Shown here: positions 42,262 through 50,305 of the stretch, piece after piece | Layout: each line of letters opens with the position of its first letter | Position numbering within the stretch: the first letter of the stretch is position 1 | NCBI GenBank assembly: GCA_035622275.1 | Contig: DASPVQ010000029.1 | Location: forward strand, 1 to 64,000 | Direction of reading: 5' to 3' | Origin: Thermoplasmata archaeon | GTDB taxonomy: Archaea > Thermoplasmatota > Thermoplasmata > Lutacidiplasmatales > UBA184 | Length of the DNA: 64,000 nt | Program-made: the position numbers and the translations under genes | Notes under the pieces: model-generated | Database searches by the model: none | What the model saw: the letters and a program-made list of their open reading frames with translations, nothing else | What the model was told of the DNA's origin: nothing

Positions 42262-43164
42262 TTACATTAGACTTCGCTTGAGCGTCTCGCGGGGACCTCG
42301 CTCGAACGCGAGCAGGACCGCCGCGGCCCGGGGCCACCGCTCGGGGTCGCGACCGAGCGCTTGCTCGAGTTCGAGCAGGCGCGACCAGGCCGTGCGATCG
42401 CCCGCCGCCCTCGCCACGCGCTCGGGTTCGCCTCCGAGTCCGGGCGCGACCGCGAGCGCCTCGCGCCGGACGAAGCCGGCGGCGGCGACCTCGCGCTCGA
42501 CGCTCGCGACGTCGAGGCGATCGAACGTGCGCGGCGTGGCGCGCCGCGCCGGGAGGGCGACGAAGCCCTCGCGGGCGACCCGGGAGAGGATCACGGCGAG
42601 CGGGGAGCGCAGGAGTCGGGCGACCGCACCCGGCGGCAATCGATGCAGATACCGGCTCCGCTCTCCCGGACCCGGCGCGACCTCGAGGATAAGCGTTCCG
42701 CCCGGCCCGACCAGCTCGGCGAGTCGACGGAGCGCGCGTCGGCTGTCCGGGCCGGCGAACCCGAGGAGGTTCCCCATCGCGCCGACGGTGCCGAACCCGC
42801 CGGGAGCGAACGGCGGGTCGACGGCGTCGCCCCGCACCCGCTGGGGAACGGCCGGCGCTCCCACGCCGTTGGGCCAATGCAGCCGAAGCTCCTCCAGAAC
42901 CGATCGACCGATGTCGAGCGCAACCCGGTCGCGAGCGTCCGGGGGTCCGAGCCGGGCGGTGAAGCGACCGGGTCCCGCACCGGCGTCCAGCACCCACGGC
43001 CCCCGGCCGGGGTGGCGGGAGAGGAAGTCCTCGCGCAGCACCCGGAACAGCTCGCGCTGCGGTGTGCCTTCGAGGCGCTGCCACTCGCGGGCGGCCCGGT
43101 AGGCGTCGTTGTCCCGGAAGCGCTCGCGGGAGGAGCCGCTGCCGCCCTCCTCACGGTGGCGCAC
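42262..43164 (-). CDS. Class I SAM-dependent methyltransferase
   Basis: The 300-residue protein has motif I VLDAGAGPGRFTARL (residues 58-72), an acidic residue after strand 2 (VALDIG), the post-I GDAVDPPFAPGGFGTVGAMGNLLGF and motif III GPGGTLILEVAPG. The substrate is unknown; the Arg-rich C-terminal 100 residues do not show a known substrate domain. It starts with GTG, 26 bases after a TATA-like element, so the transcript is probably leaderless. Its 3' end abuts the promoter of the KaiC-like gene downstream on the same strand, 31 bases away. Confidence 0.82.
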   Translation of the reverse strand: MRHREEGGSGSSRERFRDNDAYRAAREWQRLEGTPQRELFRVLREDFLSRHPGRGPWVLDAGAGPGRFTARLGPPDARDRVALDIGRSVLEELRLHWPNGVGAPAVPQRVRGDAVDPPFAPGGFGTVGAMGNLLGFAGPDSRRALRRLAELVGPGGTLILEVAPGPGERSRYLHRLPPGAVARLLRSPLAVILSRVAREGFVALPARRATPRTFDRLDVASVEREVAAAGFVRREALAVAPGLGGEPERVARAAGDRTAWSRLLELEQALGRDPERWPRAAAVLLAFERGPRETLKRSLM

Positions 43165-43183
43165 GCGCGCCCACCGGCGCGCC

Positions 43184-43193
43184 GGGATAAGGG
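43184..43193 (-). promoter_or_regulatory. TATA-like element for the methyltransferase, leaderless spacing
   Basis: The minus strand reads CCCTTATCCC, centred about 25 bases before the GTG at 43164. Confidence 0.5.
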
Positions 43194-43221
43194 CTCGCGC
43201 GGTCCGTGCGGTCCACCGCGG

Positions 43222-43234
43222 CCCTTTATAAGGG
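43222..43234 (+). promoter_or_regulatory. Strong TATA element before the small zinc-ribbon gene
   Basis: CCCTTTATAAGGG is the closest match to the archaeal TATA consensus in the window. It is centred about 35 bases before the ATG at 43263. Confidence 0.6.
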
Positions 43235-43262
43235 ACCGAGCTACCAGTTCCGGAGCACTACC

Positions 43263-43406
43263 ATGCCATACTACGAGTGTCCGAAATGCGGCGGCGGCTA
43301 CGTGATCGACGTGCCCCCGAGCGCGCGGCCCGTCTGCGACCGCGACGGCGCGCGCCTGAAGCGAGCGAGCGACGCCTCCTACGAGCGCAACGCTCGGCAG
43401 GACTGA
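43263..43406 (+). CDS. Small Cys-rich (zinc-ribbon-like) protein, 47 residues
   Basis: The protein starts YYECPKCGGGYVIDV and has one more Cys at residue 25 (RPVCDRDGARL). A zinc knuckle with three cysteines and perhaps an Asp or His is plausible. The short tail is basic and polar. A strong TATA element upstream and the tight link to the DUF998 gene (10-base gap) argue that it is real and highly transcribed. The function is unknown; such small ribbons often bind RNA polymerase, ribosome or DNA. Confidence 0.65.
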   Translation: MPYYECPKCGGGYVIDVPPSARPVCDRDGARLKRASDASYERNARQD

Positions 43407-43416
43407 GGCGCGGGGC

Positions 43417-44154
43417 GTGGGCGGCGACCCCGGGGCCCCTTCGGCGCCGTCGGAGCGCTACGGACCGCTCGTTCACCGCTCCGTGCGGCACGGGGCGATC
43501 CTGTACATCGTGGGGGTTATCGAGTTCATTGTCGGGATGGTCGTCACCCAGCTCGGCTACTCCGGGACGACCTACAGCCTGACGCGCAACTACATCAGCG
43601 ACCTCGGGGCCTACTACTGCGGCGTCTACCACGCGAGCGTCTACCCGCCGAACGGGATCTACGTCTGCTCGCCGCTCCACGAGGTGTTCAACGTCTCGAT
43701 CATCCTGATGGGGCTCCTCCTGGTCGTCGGAACCCTCCTGATCCGGACCGGTTTTCCCGCGCGGGCCACGCGCTCGATCGGGCTCGGCCTGCTCGTCATC
43801 GCCGGTATCGGCGCGATCGGGGTCGGGCTCGCGCCAGAGGACTACAACACGACGGTACACGTGATCTCGGCTGGGATCGCCTTCCTCCTCGGCAACCTGG
43901 CGCTGATCGTCCTCGCCCTCGCGATGTTCCGGGACACGCGCTGGGACGGCTACCGCGCCTACACGCTCCTCAGCGGGGTCGTCGGGCTGATCGCCTTCGG
44001 TCTGTTCTATGCCGGCATCTGGGGACCGCTCGGCGTCGGCGGCATGGAGCGACTGATCGTCGCCCCGCTCCTGCTCTGGGCGCTGCTCGCCGGCATCCAC
44101 CTCGCCCGCATCCCCACGTTCGCCCCCGCGACGATGCGGGGGGCGCGGACCTAA
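43417..44154 (+). CDS. DUF998-like membrane protein
   Basis: The 245-residue protein has six predicted membrane helices. The loop YSLTRNYISDLGAYYCG after helix 1 is the DUF998 hallmark (NYxSDLG), and APEDYNTTVHVISAGIAF is the second typical block. The function of the family is unknown. It starts with GTG ten bases after the zinc-ribbon gene, so both are probably co-transcribed. Its stop overlaps that of the convergent zinc-ribbon gene at 44151. Confidence 0.78.
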   Translation: MGGDPGAPSAPSERYGPLVHRSVRHGAILYIVGVIEFIVGMVVTQLGYSGTTYSLTRNYISDLGAYYCGVYHASVYPPNGIYVCSPLHEVFNVSIILMGLLLVVGTLLIRTGFPARATRSIGLGLLVIAGIGAIGVGLAPEDYNTTVHVISAGIAFLLGNLALIVLALAMFRDTRWDGYRAYTLLSGVVGLIAFGLFYAGIWGPLGVGGMERLIVAPLLLWALLAGIHLARIPTFAPATMRGART

Positions 44155-44351
44155 CGGGCTCCGGCCGGACCGGAACGCGCGATCGCCGGGTCGTCGAGCT
44201 CGAATTCGGCACCGCAGACGGTGCAGGTCACGGTGCAGTGGACGTCGCCGCTCACCGGAGGACCGAGCCGACCGCCGCAGTCCGGGCAGCGCTCGCGGTA
44301 GGCGGTCGAGGGGGCGGGAAGGGGTTCGCCCGGGCGATCGTCCGAGCGCAT
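44151..44351 (-). CDS. Small zinc-ribbon protein, 66 residues
   Basis: The protein carries CPDCGGRL (Cys22, Cys25) and CTVCGAEFELDD (Cys43, Cys46), with an extra Cys39 just before; two CxxC knuckles make a zinc ribbon. The ribbon is followed by a short acidic and then basic tail. It lies 10 bases after the acetyl-CoA synthetase stop on the same strand, so it is probably the second gene of that transcript. No specific function is known. LysW-like amino-group carriers have a similar ribbon with acidic tail, but the conserved terminal EDWGE is absent here. Confidence 0.65.
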   Translation of the reverse strand: MRSDDRPGEPLPAPSTAYRERCPDCGGRLGPPVSGDVHCTVTCTVCGAEFELDDPAIARSGPAGAR

Positions 44352-44361
44352 CGAGCCCGGG

Positions 44362-46476
44362 CTAGACGTCCTTGCCGAACTCCTTGATGTCGGCCGGGCC
44401 CTCCTTCTTCTGGACCGGCCCGGCGCCCTGGACCTGGACGCGGATCTGCTCGACGACCTCGGGGTTCGCGAGCGTCGTGATGTCGCCGTAGTCCATGTGG
44501 TTGGAGATCGAGGCGAGCACGCGGCGCATGATCTTCCCCGACCGGGTCTTCGGCATGTCCGGCACGATCCGCACGGTCTTCGGTCGGGCGATCTTCCCGA
44601 TGACGGTCTCGATCGCGTGGCTGACCTTGTCGGCGATCGCCTGGTCGGCCTTCACGCCCGGCTTGAGCGCGACGTACACCTCGGGGACGCGACCCCGCTC
44701 GGCATCCACGATCGGCACCACCGCGGCCTCGGCGACCTCGGGGACCGTCAGGCACGCCGACTCGATCTCCTTCGTCCCGAGTCGGTGGCCGGCGACGTTG
44801 ATCACGTCGTCGACGCGCCCGAGGATGCGGATGTAGCCGTCCGGCGCCCACATCGCGCCGTCGCCGGCGAAGTAGGGCCAGTCGTGCCAGTCGGTGCTCG
44901 ACTTGTTCCTGTTGTACTTGGCGTAGTAGGTCTTCACGAAGCGGTCCGGGTCGCCCCAGATCGTCTGGAAGATCCCGGGCCACGGGTTGCGGATGCAGAT
45001 GTTCCCGGCCTTGCCCGCGCCCATCGGGATCTCGCGCGCCTGCTCGTCGTAGATGATCGGGTAGATCCCGGGCATTGGCGGCCCCGCGCTGCCCGGCTTC
45101 ATGGCATCGATGCCCGGCTTCGTGGTGCAGAGGAACCCGCCGGTCTCGGTCTGCCACCAGGTGTCGGTGATCGCGGCCTCGCCGCGGCCGACGACCTCGT
45201 AGTACCACTTCCAGGCTTCCGGTTCGATCGGCTCGCCGACCGTGGTCATGCACTTGAAGCTGTGGCGGTATTTCTTCGGCTCGTCCGGACCGAGCTTGCG
45301 CAGCGACCGGATCGCGGTCGGGCTCGTGTGGAAGATGGTGACGCCGAGCCGCTCGGCGATCCGCCACGGCCGCCCCGCGTCCGGGAACGTCGGGACGCCC
45401 TCGTACATCACGGTCGTCGCCGCGTTCGCGAGCGGCCCGTAGACGATGTAGGAGTGGCCGGTGATCCAGCCGATGTCGGCCATGCACCAGTAGACGTCCG
45501 TCGTGTGGATGTCCTGGATGTACCGCGACGTGCCCGTGACGTAGGCGAGGTAGCCGCCGGTCGAGTGCTGGCAGCCCTTGGGCTTGCCGGTCGACCCGCT
45601 CGTGTACATGAGGAACAGCGGGTCCTCCGCGGGGATCGAGACCGGCTCGACGCGCTGGCCCCGGTACTGCTTGAGGACCTCGTCGACGTAGAAGTCGCGG
45701 CCCTCGACCAGGGGGGTCGGCGAGGCGGCCTTGTCGCGCAGGCGCTTCCAGACCAGGACCTTCTCGACCTTGGTACCGTCCTCGGCCGCCTTCTTGCACG
45801 CGATGTCGGCGTTCACCTTGTGGTCGAGCAGCTTGCCGCTGCGGTAGTAGCCGTCCATGGAGATCAGGACGCGGCTGCCGCTGTCGACGATCCGCGTCCC
45901 GCACGCCTCGCCGCTGAAGCCGCCGAAGACGACCGAGTGGATCACGCCGAGCCGGGCGCAGGCGAGCATCGTGATCGGCAGCTCCGGCACCATCGGCATG
46001 TGGATGGTGACCCGGTCGCCTTTCTTGAGGCCGCAGAAGTCGCGCAGGAGCGCGGCCATCTCGTTGACGCGATTGTACAGCTCCTGGTATGTCACGACCA
46101 CCGTCGGCTCGTCCTCGGGCTCGGGCACCCAGACGATCGCCGACTTGTTGCGGTACTTCTCGAGATGGCGGTCGACGCAGTTGTAGCTCGCGTTCAGCTT
46201 GCCGCCGACGAACCACTTCCAGAACGGCGCCTTGCTCGTGTCAAGCGTCGTGTGCCAGTAGCGATCCCAGCTCAGGAGGTCCGCGAACTCTCGCCAGCAC
46301 TCCGGGAAGTGCTTCTCGCTGAACCGCTCGACGACCCCCGGGTCGGTCCAGTTCGCCTGACCGACGAACTTGGGACTCGGATAGTAGAGCGCTTCCTCCT
46401 TCCAGTGAACCGCGATCTCGGCCTCGGACAGGCGGGACTCGTCGTCTTTCGACACCTGGCTTCGAGCTTCTGCCAT
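44362..46476 (-). CDS. acs: Acetyl-CoA synthetase (AMP-forming)
   Basis: The 704-residue adenylating enzyme makes acetyl-CoA from acetate, ATP and CoA. It carries the P-loop-like YTSGSTGKPKG, the motif DTWWQTETGG that shapes the acetate pocket (the Trp blocks longer acids), the hinge region YFAGDGAMW...ILGRVDDVINVAGHRLGT and the C-terminal catalytic Lys in PKTRSGKIMRR, which is also the lysine acetylated in bacterial Acs. Length is normal. The ATG at 46476 is chosen because the TATA-like element would start RNA near 46492; an ATG at 46539 lies upstream of it. It pairs functionally with the acetate permease at 36.2 kb. Confidence 0.94.
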   Translation of the reverse strand: MAEARSQVSKDDESRLSEAEIAVHWKEEALYYPSPKFVGQANWTDPGVVERFSEKHFPECWREFADLLSWDRYWHTTLDTSKAPFWKWFVGGKLNASYNCVDRHLEKYRNKSAIVWVPEPEDEPTVVVTYQELYNRVNEMAALLRDFCGLKKGDRVTIHMPMVPELPITMLACARLGVIHSVVFGGFSGEACGTRIVDSGSRVLISMDGYYRSGKLLDHKVNADIACKKAAEDGTKVEKVLVWKRLRDKAASPTPLVEGRDFYVDEVLKQYRGQRVEPVSIPAEDPLFLMYTSGSTGKPKGCQHSTGGYLAYVTGTSRYIQDIHTTDVYWCMADIGWITGHSYIVYGPLANAATTVMYEGVPTFPDAGRPWRIAERLGVTIFHTSPTAIRSLRKLGPDEPKKYRHSFKCMTTVGEPIEPEAWKWYYEVVGRGEAAITDTWWQTETGGFLCTTKPGIDAMKPGSAGPPMPGIYPIIYDEQAREIPMGAGKAGNICIRNPWPGIFQTIWGDPDRFVKTYYAKYNRNKSSTDWHDWPYFAGDGAMWAPDGYIRILGRVDDVINVAGHRLGTKEIESACLTVPEVAEAAVVPIVDAERGRVPEVYVALKPGVKADQAIADKVSHAIETVIGKIARPKTVRIVPDMPKTRSGKIMRRVLASISNHMDYGDITTLANPEVVEQIRVQVQGAGPVQKKEGPADIKEFGKDV

Positions 46477-46513
46477 GCGGGGGGGCACCTCGTGCGCGCC
46501 CGGAATCGGGCGG

Positions 46514-46525
46514 GGGTTATACGGG
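46514..46525 (-). promoter_or_regulatory. TATA-like element for acs
   Basis: The minus strand reads CCCGTATAACCC, about 43 bases before the ATG at 46476. Confidence 0.5.
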
Positions 46526-46700
46526 TTACTCTTTCGCATGCCATGACGTCACACGCGCCGCGGTCCGGAGCACGCCCAAGGCGATCCCTGGGGCGCCGGA
46601 CGGTCTGCCGCGTCCGGGTTATCCGGCGTGACGGGCCCGTTCGATCTCGGTTGGCATACCTTTAGGCGTTCCTTCCGCTTGCCGGCTACCTCGGTGCGGC

Positions 46701-46910
46701 ATGGTTGGTACGGGTTCCTCGCCCGGACGGCCCGAGAAAACGGTGCACCTCAGGATCGATCCGAATGACGAATCCACGACGCTCGAGGAGGTCCTCACGC
46801 GCATCGCCGAGCTCCAGCGAAAGCACCCGGACCGCGAGGTCTTCTTCGACGGGGACGAGTACGCGATCTGCTCCCGGCCCAAGCGCGCCCGCGCGGCCCC
46901 CGCTCGGTGA
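46701..46910 (+). CDS. Small protein of unknown function upstream of tpiA (69 residues)
   Basis: I do not recognise this protein. After a flexible N-terminus it reads TVHLRIDPNDESTTLEEV, an amphipathic helix, then REVFFDGDEYAICSRP and a basic tail; a ferredoxin-like or beta-alpha-beta fold is possible. The amino-acid makeup is that of a real protein. It lies directly before tpiA: its stop at 46908-46910 is within a few bases of the first plausible tpiA codons. The 224 bases between it and acs hold only the acs promoter and a weak TATA-like CCTTTAGG at 46657-46664. Confidence 0.6.
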   Translation: MVGTGSSPGRPEKTVHLRIDPNDESTTLEEVLTRIAELQRKHPDREVFFDGDEYAICSRPKRARAAPAR

Positions 46911-46920
46911 ACGCCCGCCG

Positions 46921-47589
46921 CTGGGCCGGCCCCTGCTGCTCGTCAACCTCAAGACGTATCCGGGGGCGCTCGGGCCGGGCGCCGTGCGGCTCGCCCGGAC
47001 CCTGGAGGAGCTCGGCCGCGGGGCGGGGGTCGCGGTGGCGATCGCGCCCGCGGCACCCGATCTCGCGCGTGTCGCCGGCGCCGTGGCGATCCCGGTCCTC
47101 GCTCAGCACGTCGACGCGGTGGACACGGGGGCCCACACGGGCTCGATCCCATCGGAAGCGGTCGAGCGGGCCGGGGGCTGGGGCAGCCTCGTGAACCACT
47201 CCGAGCATCCGCTCTCCGTCCCCGTGGCCAGGGAGACCGTGCGTCGGCTCTCGGCCCACGGGCTGACCGCCGTGCTCTGCGCGCGCGACGTGCGGACCGT
47301 GGCGCGGCTCGCGACGTTGAACGCGCCGTATCTCGCGATCGAGCCGCCCGAGCTCATCGGGGGCGACCGCGCGGTGTCGACCGCGCGGCCCCAGGTGGTG
47401 TCGGGAGCGGTCGCCGCCGTGCGAGCGGTCGCGCCGGCGACGGTGGTGCTGTGCGGCGCCGGCGTCCACGACCACCTCGACGTGGCCCGCGCGCTCGAGC
47501 TCGGGGCGGCGGGCGTGCTGGTCGCGAGCGCGGTCGCGCGCGCGAGCGACCCGCGCGCGGCCATCGGCGAGCTGCTCGCCGGTTTCTAG
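46921..47589 (+). CDS. tpiA: Triosephosphate isomerase, archaeal type; start codon unclear
   Basis: The protein of about 222 residues converts glyceraldehyde 3-phosphate and dihydroxyacetone phosphate. Catalytic residues are present: Lys in VNLKTYPGA, His in LVNHSEHPLS and Glu in AIEPPELIGG. The phosphate loop (CGAGVHDH) and the terminal GVLVASAV match the short, archaeal form. No ATG, GTG or TTG is in frame at the expected N-terminus. A CTG at 46921 is used here; a GTG at 46907 that overlaps the previous stop (GTGA) is in another frame. A rare start codon or a one-base sequence error between 46907 and 46935 would explain this. Confidence 0.82.
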   Translation: MGRPLLLVNLKTYPGALGPGAVRLARTLEELGRGAGVAVAIAPAAPDLARVAGAVAIPVLAQHVDAVDTGAHTGSIPSEAVERAGGWGSLVNHSEHPLSVPVARETVRRLSAHGLTAVLCARDVRTVARLATLNAPYLAIEPPELIGGDRAVSTARPQVVSGAVAAVRAVAPATVVLCGAGVHDHLDVARALELGAAGVLVASAVARASDPRAAIGELLAGF

Positions 47590-47683
47590 GAACGGCGGGG
47601 GCCGCGCACGCCGCTCCCTTCAAGTGGGCGCCCGGTCTGGCGCGCCCGTCCCGAGGATCGCGACGGAGTAGCGCGGTACGACG

Positions 47684-49063
47684 ATGCCCGAGTCAGGCCG
47701 TTCCTCCGAGCACCGGCGCGCGCCCTCCGCGAAATCGCCCCGCCGCCGACGCACCGTCCGCTCCCGATCGAAGCCGAGGGTCCGTCGGGACCGCTCGGTC
47801 GGCCGCCCCCGGAACGAGCCGCTCGATGAAATCACGGGCCCCGCGACGTCGGTGCCCGGGCCGTTGCGTAACGGCGGGATCGTCCGGACGGTCGCGGCCG
47901 CGCGGCCCCTCCATCTCGTCTGGGTGGGATGGGAGTGGCCACCCCATCACACCGGTGGGCTTGGGGTGCACTCCTTCGAGATCGCGAGAGAGCTCACGCG
48001 CCTCGGCCACCGCGTCACGTTCCTCACCCCGTTCACCGGGCCGTTCACGCCGGTCGACGGCGTGACGTTCCGCTACCCGGGGCAGCCGGTCGGGGACAAG
48101 CCGGTCCAGTACCCGCCGGCGTACTGGACCGGTGGCACGCCCGACAGCCCGTTCGTCGACGCGACCGACGGCTACAACGCCTGGGTCGGGGCCCTCGACG
48201 GGCTCGGTCCGGTCGACGTGGTCCACGTGCACGACTGGTTCGGGACGATCGGCGCGCGCGCGCTCGCGCGACGCTTGGACCGGCCGCTCGTGATGACGGT
48301 CCACTCGACCGAATACGACCGGTCGCTCGGCCACCCATGGGATCACATCCTCGCACGCGAGCAGGCCGGCATCGATGCTGCCACGCGCATCATCGCGGTG
48401 AGCCGGCACCTGCGCCAGCAACTGATCGACCGCTACCGTGCCGATCCGGCGCGGGTGCGCGTCATCTACAACGCGGTCCGCCCGACCGCGCGCCTGGAAC
48501 GGATCGACCCGCGCAAGCGGGTCGTGCTCTACGTGGGCCGCCTTGCCGTCATGAAGGGCGTCGACACTTTCCTGCGCGCCGCCGCGCGCGTGGTTCCCCG
48601 CTTCCCGGATGTGCTGTTCGTGATCGCCGGCGAGGGCCCGGAGTACGGGCGCCTGATCGAGCTCGCCGCGGGCCTCGGGATCGGCGAGCATGTGATGTTC
48701 CTCGGTAGGATCACGGAGGAGGAGCGCGAGCTCCTGCTCGCGGGGGCGTCCGTCTTTGTCCTGCCCTCGGTGGTCGAGCCGTTCGGCATCGCGGCGCTCG
48801 AGGCGATGGCGGCGGGCGTCCCGACGATCGTTTCGAAGACGAGCGGCGTCGCCGAGATCAGCCAGGGGACCTTCCGCGTCGACTTCTGGGATACGGACGA
48901 GTTCGCGAGCCGGATCGCCGAGCTGCTCGAGTACCCCACCCTGCGCCGGGCGATGGGCGAGCAGGGGCGCTGGGAGGCGCTGCGCGAAGGTTGGCCCGAG
49001 CGCGCCCGCGAGACGGTCGGTGTCTACCTCGAGGCGATGGGGGCCCGGGGCCGGACGCCGTGA
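47684..49063 (+). CDS. GT4/GT5 glycosyltransferase, glycogen synthase-like
   Basis: The glycosyltransferase has the GT-B fold: N-terminal LVWVGWEWPPHHTGGLGVHSFEIARELTRLGH (glycine-rich donor/acceptor loop), VDVVHVHDWFG, and C-terminal LYVGRLAVMKGVDTFL and the EX7E motif in EPFGIAALEAMAAG. This fits ADP- or UDP-glucose-dependent glycogen synthase-like enzymes of archaea. The GH57 gene that follows by a GTGA overlap supports a glucan role. The first 56 residues from the ATG at 47684 are Arg/Ser/Pro-rich and look non-conserved; a GTG at 47852 may be the real start, giving about 403 residues. Confidence 0.87.
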   Translation: MPESGRSSEHRRAPSAKSPRRRRTVRSRSKPRVRRDRSVGRPRNEPLDEITGPATSVPGPLRNGGIVRTVAAARPLHLVWVGWEWPPHHTGGLGVHSFEIARELTRLGHRVTFLTPFTGPFTPVDGVTFRYPGQPVGDKPVQYPPAYWTGGTPDSPFVDATDGYNAWVGALDGLGPVDVVHVHDWFGTIGARALARRLDRPLVMTVHSTEYDRSLGHPWDHILAREQAGIDAATRIIAVSRHLRQQLIDRYRADPARVRVIYNAVRPTARLERIDPRKRVVLYVGRLAVMKGVDTFLRAAARVVPRFPDVLFVIAGEGPEYGRLIELAAGLGIGEHVMFLGRITEEERELLLAGASVFVLPSVVEPFGIAALEAMAAGVPTIVSKTSGVAEISQGTFRVDFWDTDEFASRIAELLEYPTLRRAMGEQGRWEALREGWPERARETVGVYLEAMGARGRTP

Positions 49064-50253
49064 AGATCGTCCTCTACCTGCACCTGCACCAGCCCTGGCG
49101 CCTCGCCCGCTTCCGCTTCCTCGACCTCGGCAGCGGCCGGACGTACTTCGACCTCGATCGCAACCTCGGCATCTTCCGGGGGATCGCGGAGCGATGCTAC
49201 CGGCCCGCGCTCGACCGGCTCCTGGCGAACCTCGAAGGCGACCCCGACTTCCGGCTCAGCCTTTCGATCACCGGCACGTTCGTCGAGCAGGCGAGAGCGG
49301 CGGCCCCGGACGTGCTCGACAAGATCCGGGCCCTGATCGCGACCGAACACGTCGCGATCGTCGCCGAGACCTACTACCACTCGCTCGCCTTCCTCCTGCC
49401 GCCGCCCGAGCTCGCAGAGGAGGTGGCGCTCCACCGGCAGATGCTGCGCGCCGAGTTCGGCGTGGAGCCGAAGGTCCTGCGGATGACCGAGCTCGCCTAC
49501 TCCGACGACCTCGGGCGCTTCGCGGAGAAGGAGCGATTCCACGGGATGCTCGCCGAGGGCTGGGAAGGGGTCCTGCGCGGCGAGCCGCCCACCTACCGCT
49601 ACTGCGCGGCGCCCGCGCCGACGCTGATGCTGCTCCTGCGCCACTATCCGCTCAGCGACGACGTGGGCTTCCGCTTCTCGTCGACGGCCTGGAGCGAGTA
49701 CCCGCTGACCGCCGAGAAGTACGCGCGCTGGCTGGGCGCGACCCCGGGCGAGCTGATCGGCCTGTTCATGGATTTCGAGACGTTCGGCGAGCACCACCCG
49801 GCGCGCTCAGGGATCCTCGAGTTCCTCAGCGCCCTTCCGCGCGCCGTCCGCCAGCAGGGCGGCCTCGAATGGGCGACGGTCGACGAAGCGATCCAGGGCC
49901 CCCCGCGGGCCCCGCTCAGCGTGCCGTACACGATGAGCTGGGCCGACCAGAACCGCGACCTGGGGGCCTGGCTGGGCAACGACCTCCAGCGCTCGGCGTT
50001 CGAGGCCGCGAAGAAGGTCGGGCTCGCGGTGCTCCAGAGCGGCGACGCCGCGATCATCACGGACTGGCGCAAGCTGCTCACGTCGGACCACTTCTACTAC
50101 ATGTACGTGACCGGCCACGGGGCCGACCAGGGAGTGCACCAGTACTTTTCGAGCTACGACAGCCCCTACGACGCCTACGCGAACTACATGAACGCGCTCA
50201 CCGACCTGCGGCGGCGCGCGCTCGAGAAGCTCGGGGTGCCGACGCTGAAGTAG
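49060..50253 (+). CDS. GH57 alpha-amylase-like glycoside hydrolase
   Basis: The 397-residue protein has the GH57 motifs: HQP at residues 10-12, the nucleophile Glu144 in RMTELAY and the acid/base Asp238 in LFMDFETFGEHH. The last motif and the compact length fit the MJ1611-like amylase branch rather than the branching enzymes, which are longer. It would cut or rearrange alpha-1,4-glucans inside the cell. Its GTG overlaps the stop of the glycogen synthase-like gene by four bases, so both act on the same glucan. Confidence 0.88.
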   Translation: MKIVLYLHLHQPWRLARFRFLDLGSGRTYFDLDRNLGIFRGIAERCYRPALDRLLANLEGDPDFRLSLSITGTFVEQARAAAPDVLDKIRALIATEHVAIVAETYYHSLAFLLPPPELAEEVALHRQMLRAEFGVEPKVLRMTELAYSDDLGRFAEKERFHGMLAEGWEGVLRGEPPTYRYCAAPAPTLMLLLRHYPLSDDVGFRFSSTAWSEYPLTAEKYARWLGATPGELIGLFMDFETFGEHHPARSGILEFLSALPRAVRQQGGLEWATVDEAIQGPPRAPLSVPYTMSWADQNRDLGAWLGNDLQRSAFEAAKKVGLAVLQSGDAAIITDWRKLLTSDHFYYMYVTGHGADQGVHQYFSSYDSPYDAYANYMNALTDLRRRALEKLGVPTLK

Positions 50254-50272
50254 CCCGCTCCCACGGGCCTCG

Positions 50273-50283
50273 GGCTTTATCTA
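50273..50283 (+). promoter_or_regulatory. TATA-like element, leaderless spacing
   Basis: GGCTTTATCTA is centred about 28 bases before the ATG at 50306. Confidence 0.55.
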
Positions 50284-50305
50284 GAGGAAGCACGCAGGAT
50301 GGGGC

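Noticed and set aside
44151-44351. LysW-type amino-group carrier protein
   Set aside because: The zinc ribbon and an acidic stretch are similar, but the C-terminal EDWGE motif needed for the carrier role is absent and no lysine/arginine genes are nearby.
46907-47194. GTG start with perfect GTGA overlap as the tpiA start
   Set aside because: The frame from this GTG encodes VNARRWAGPCCSS..., not the isomerase; it would need a frameshift to be used.
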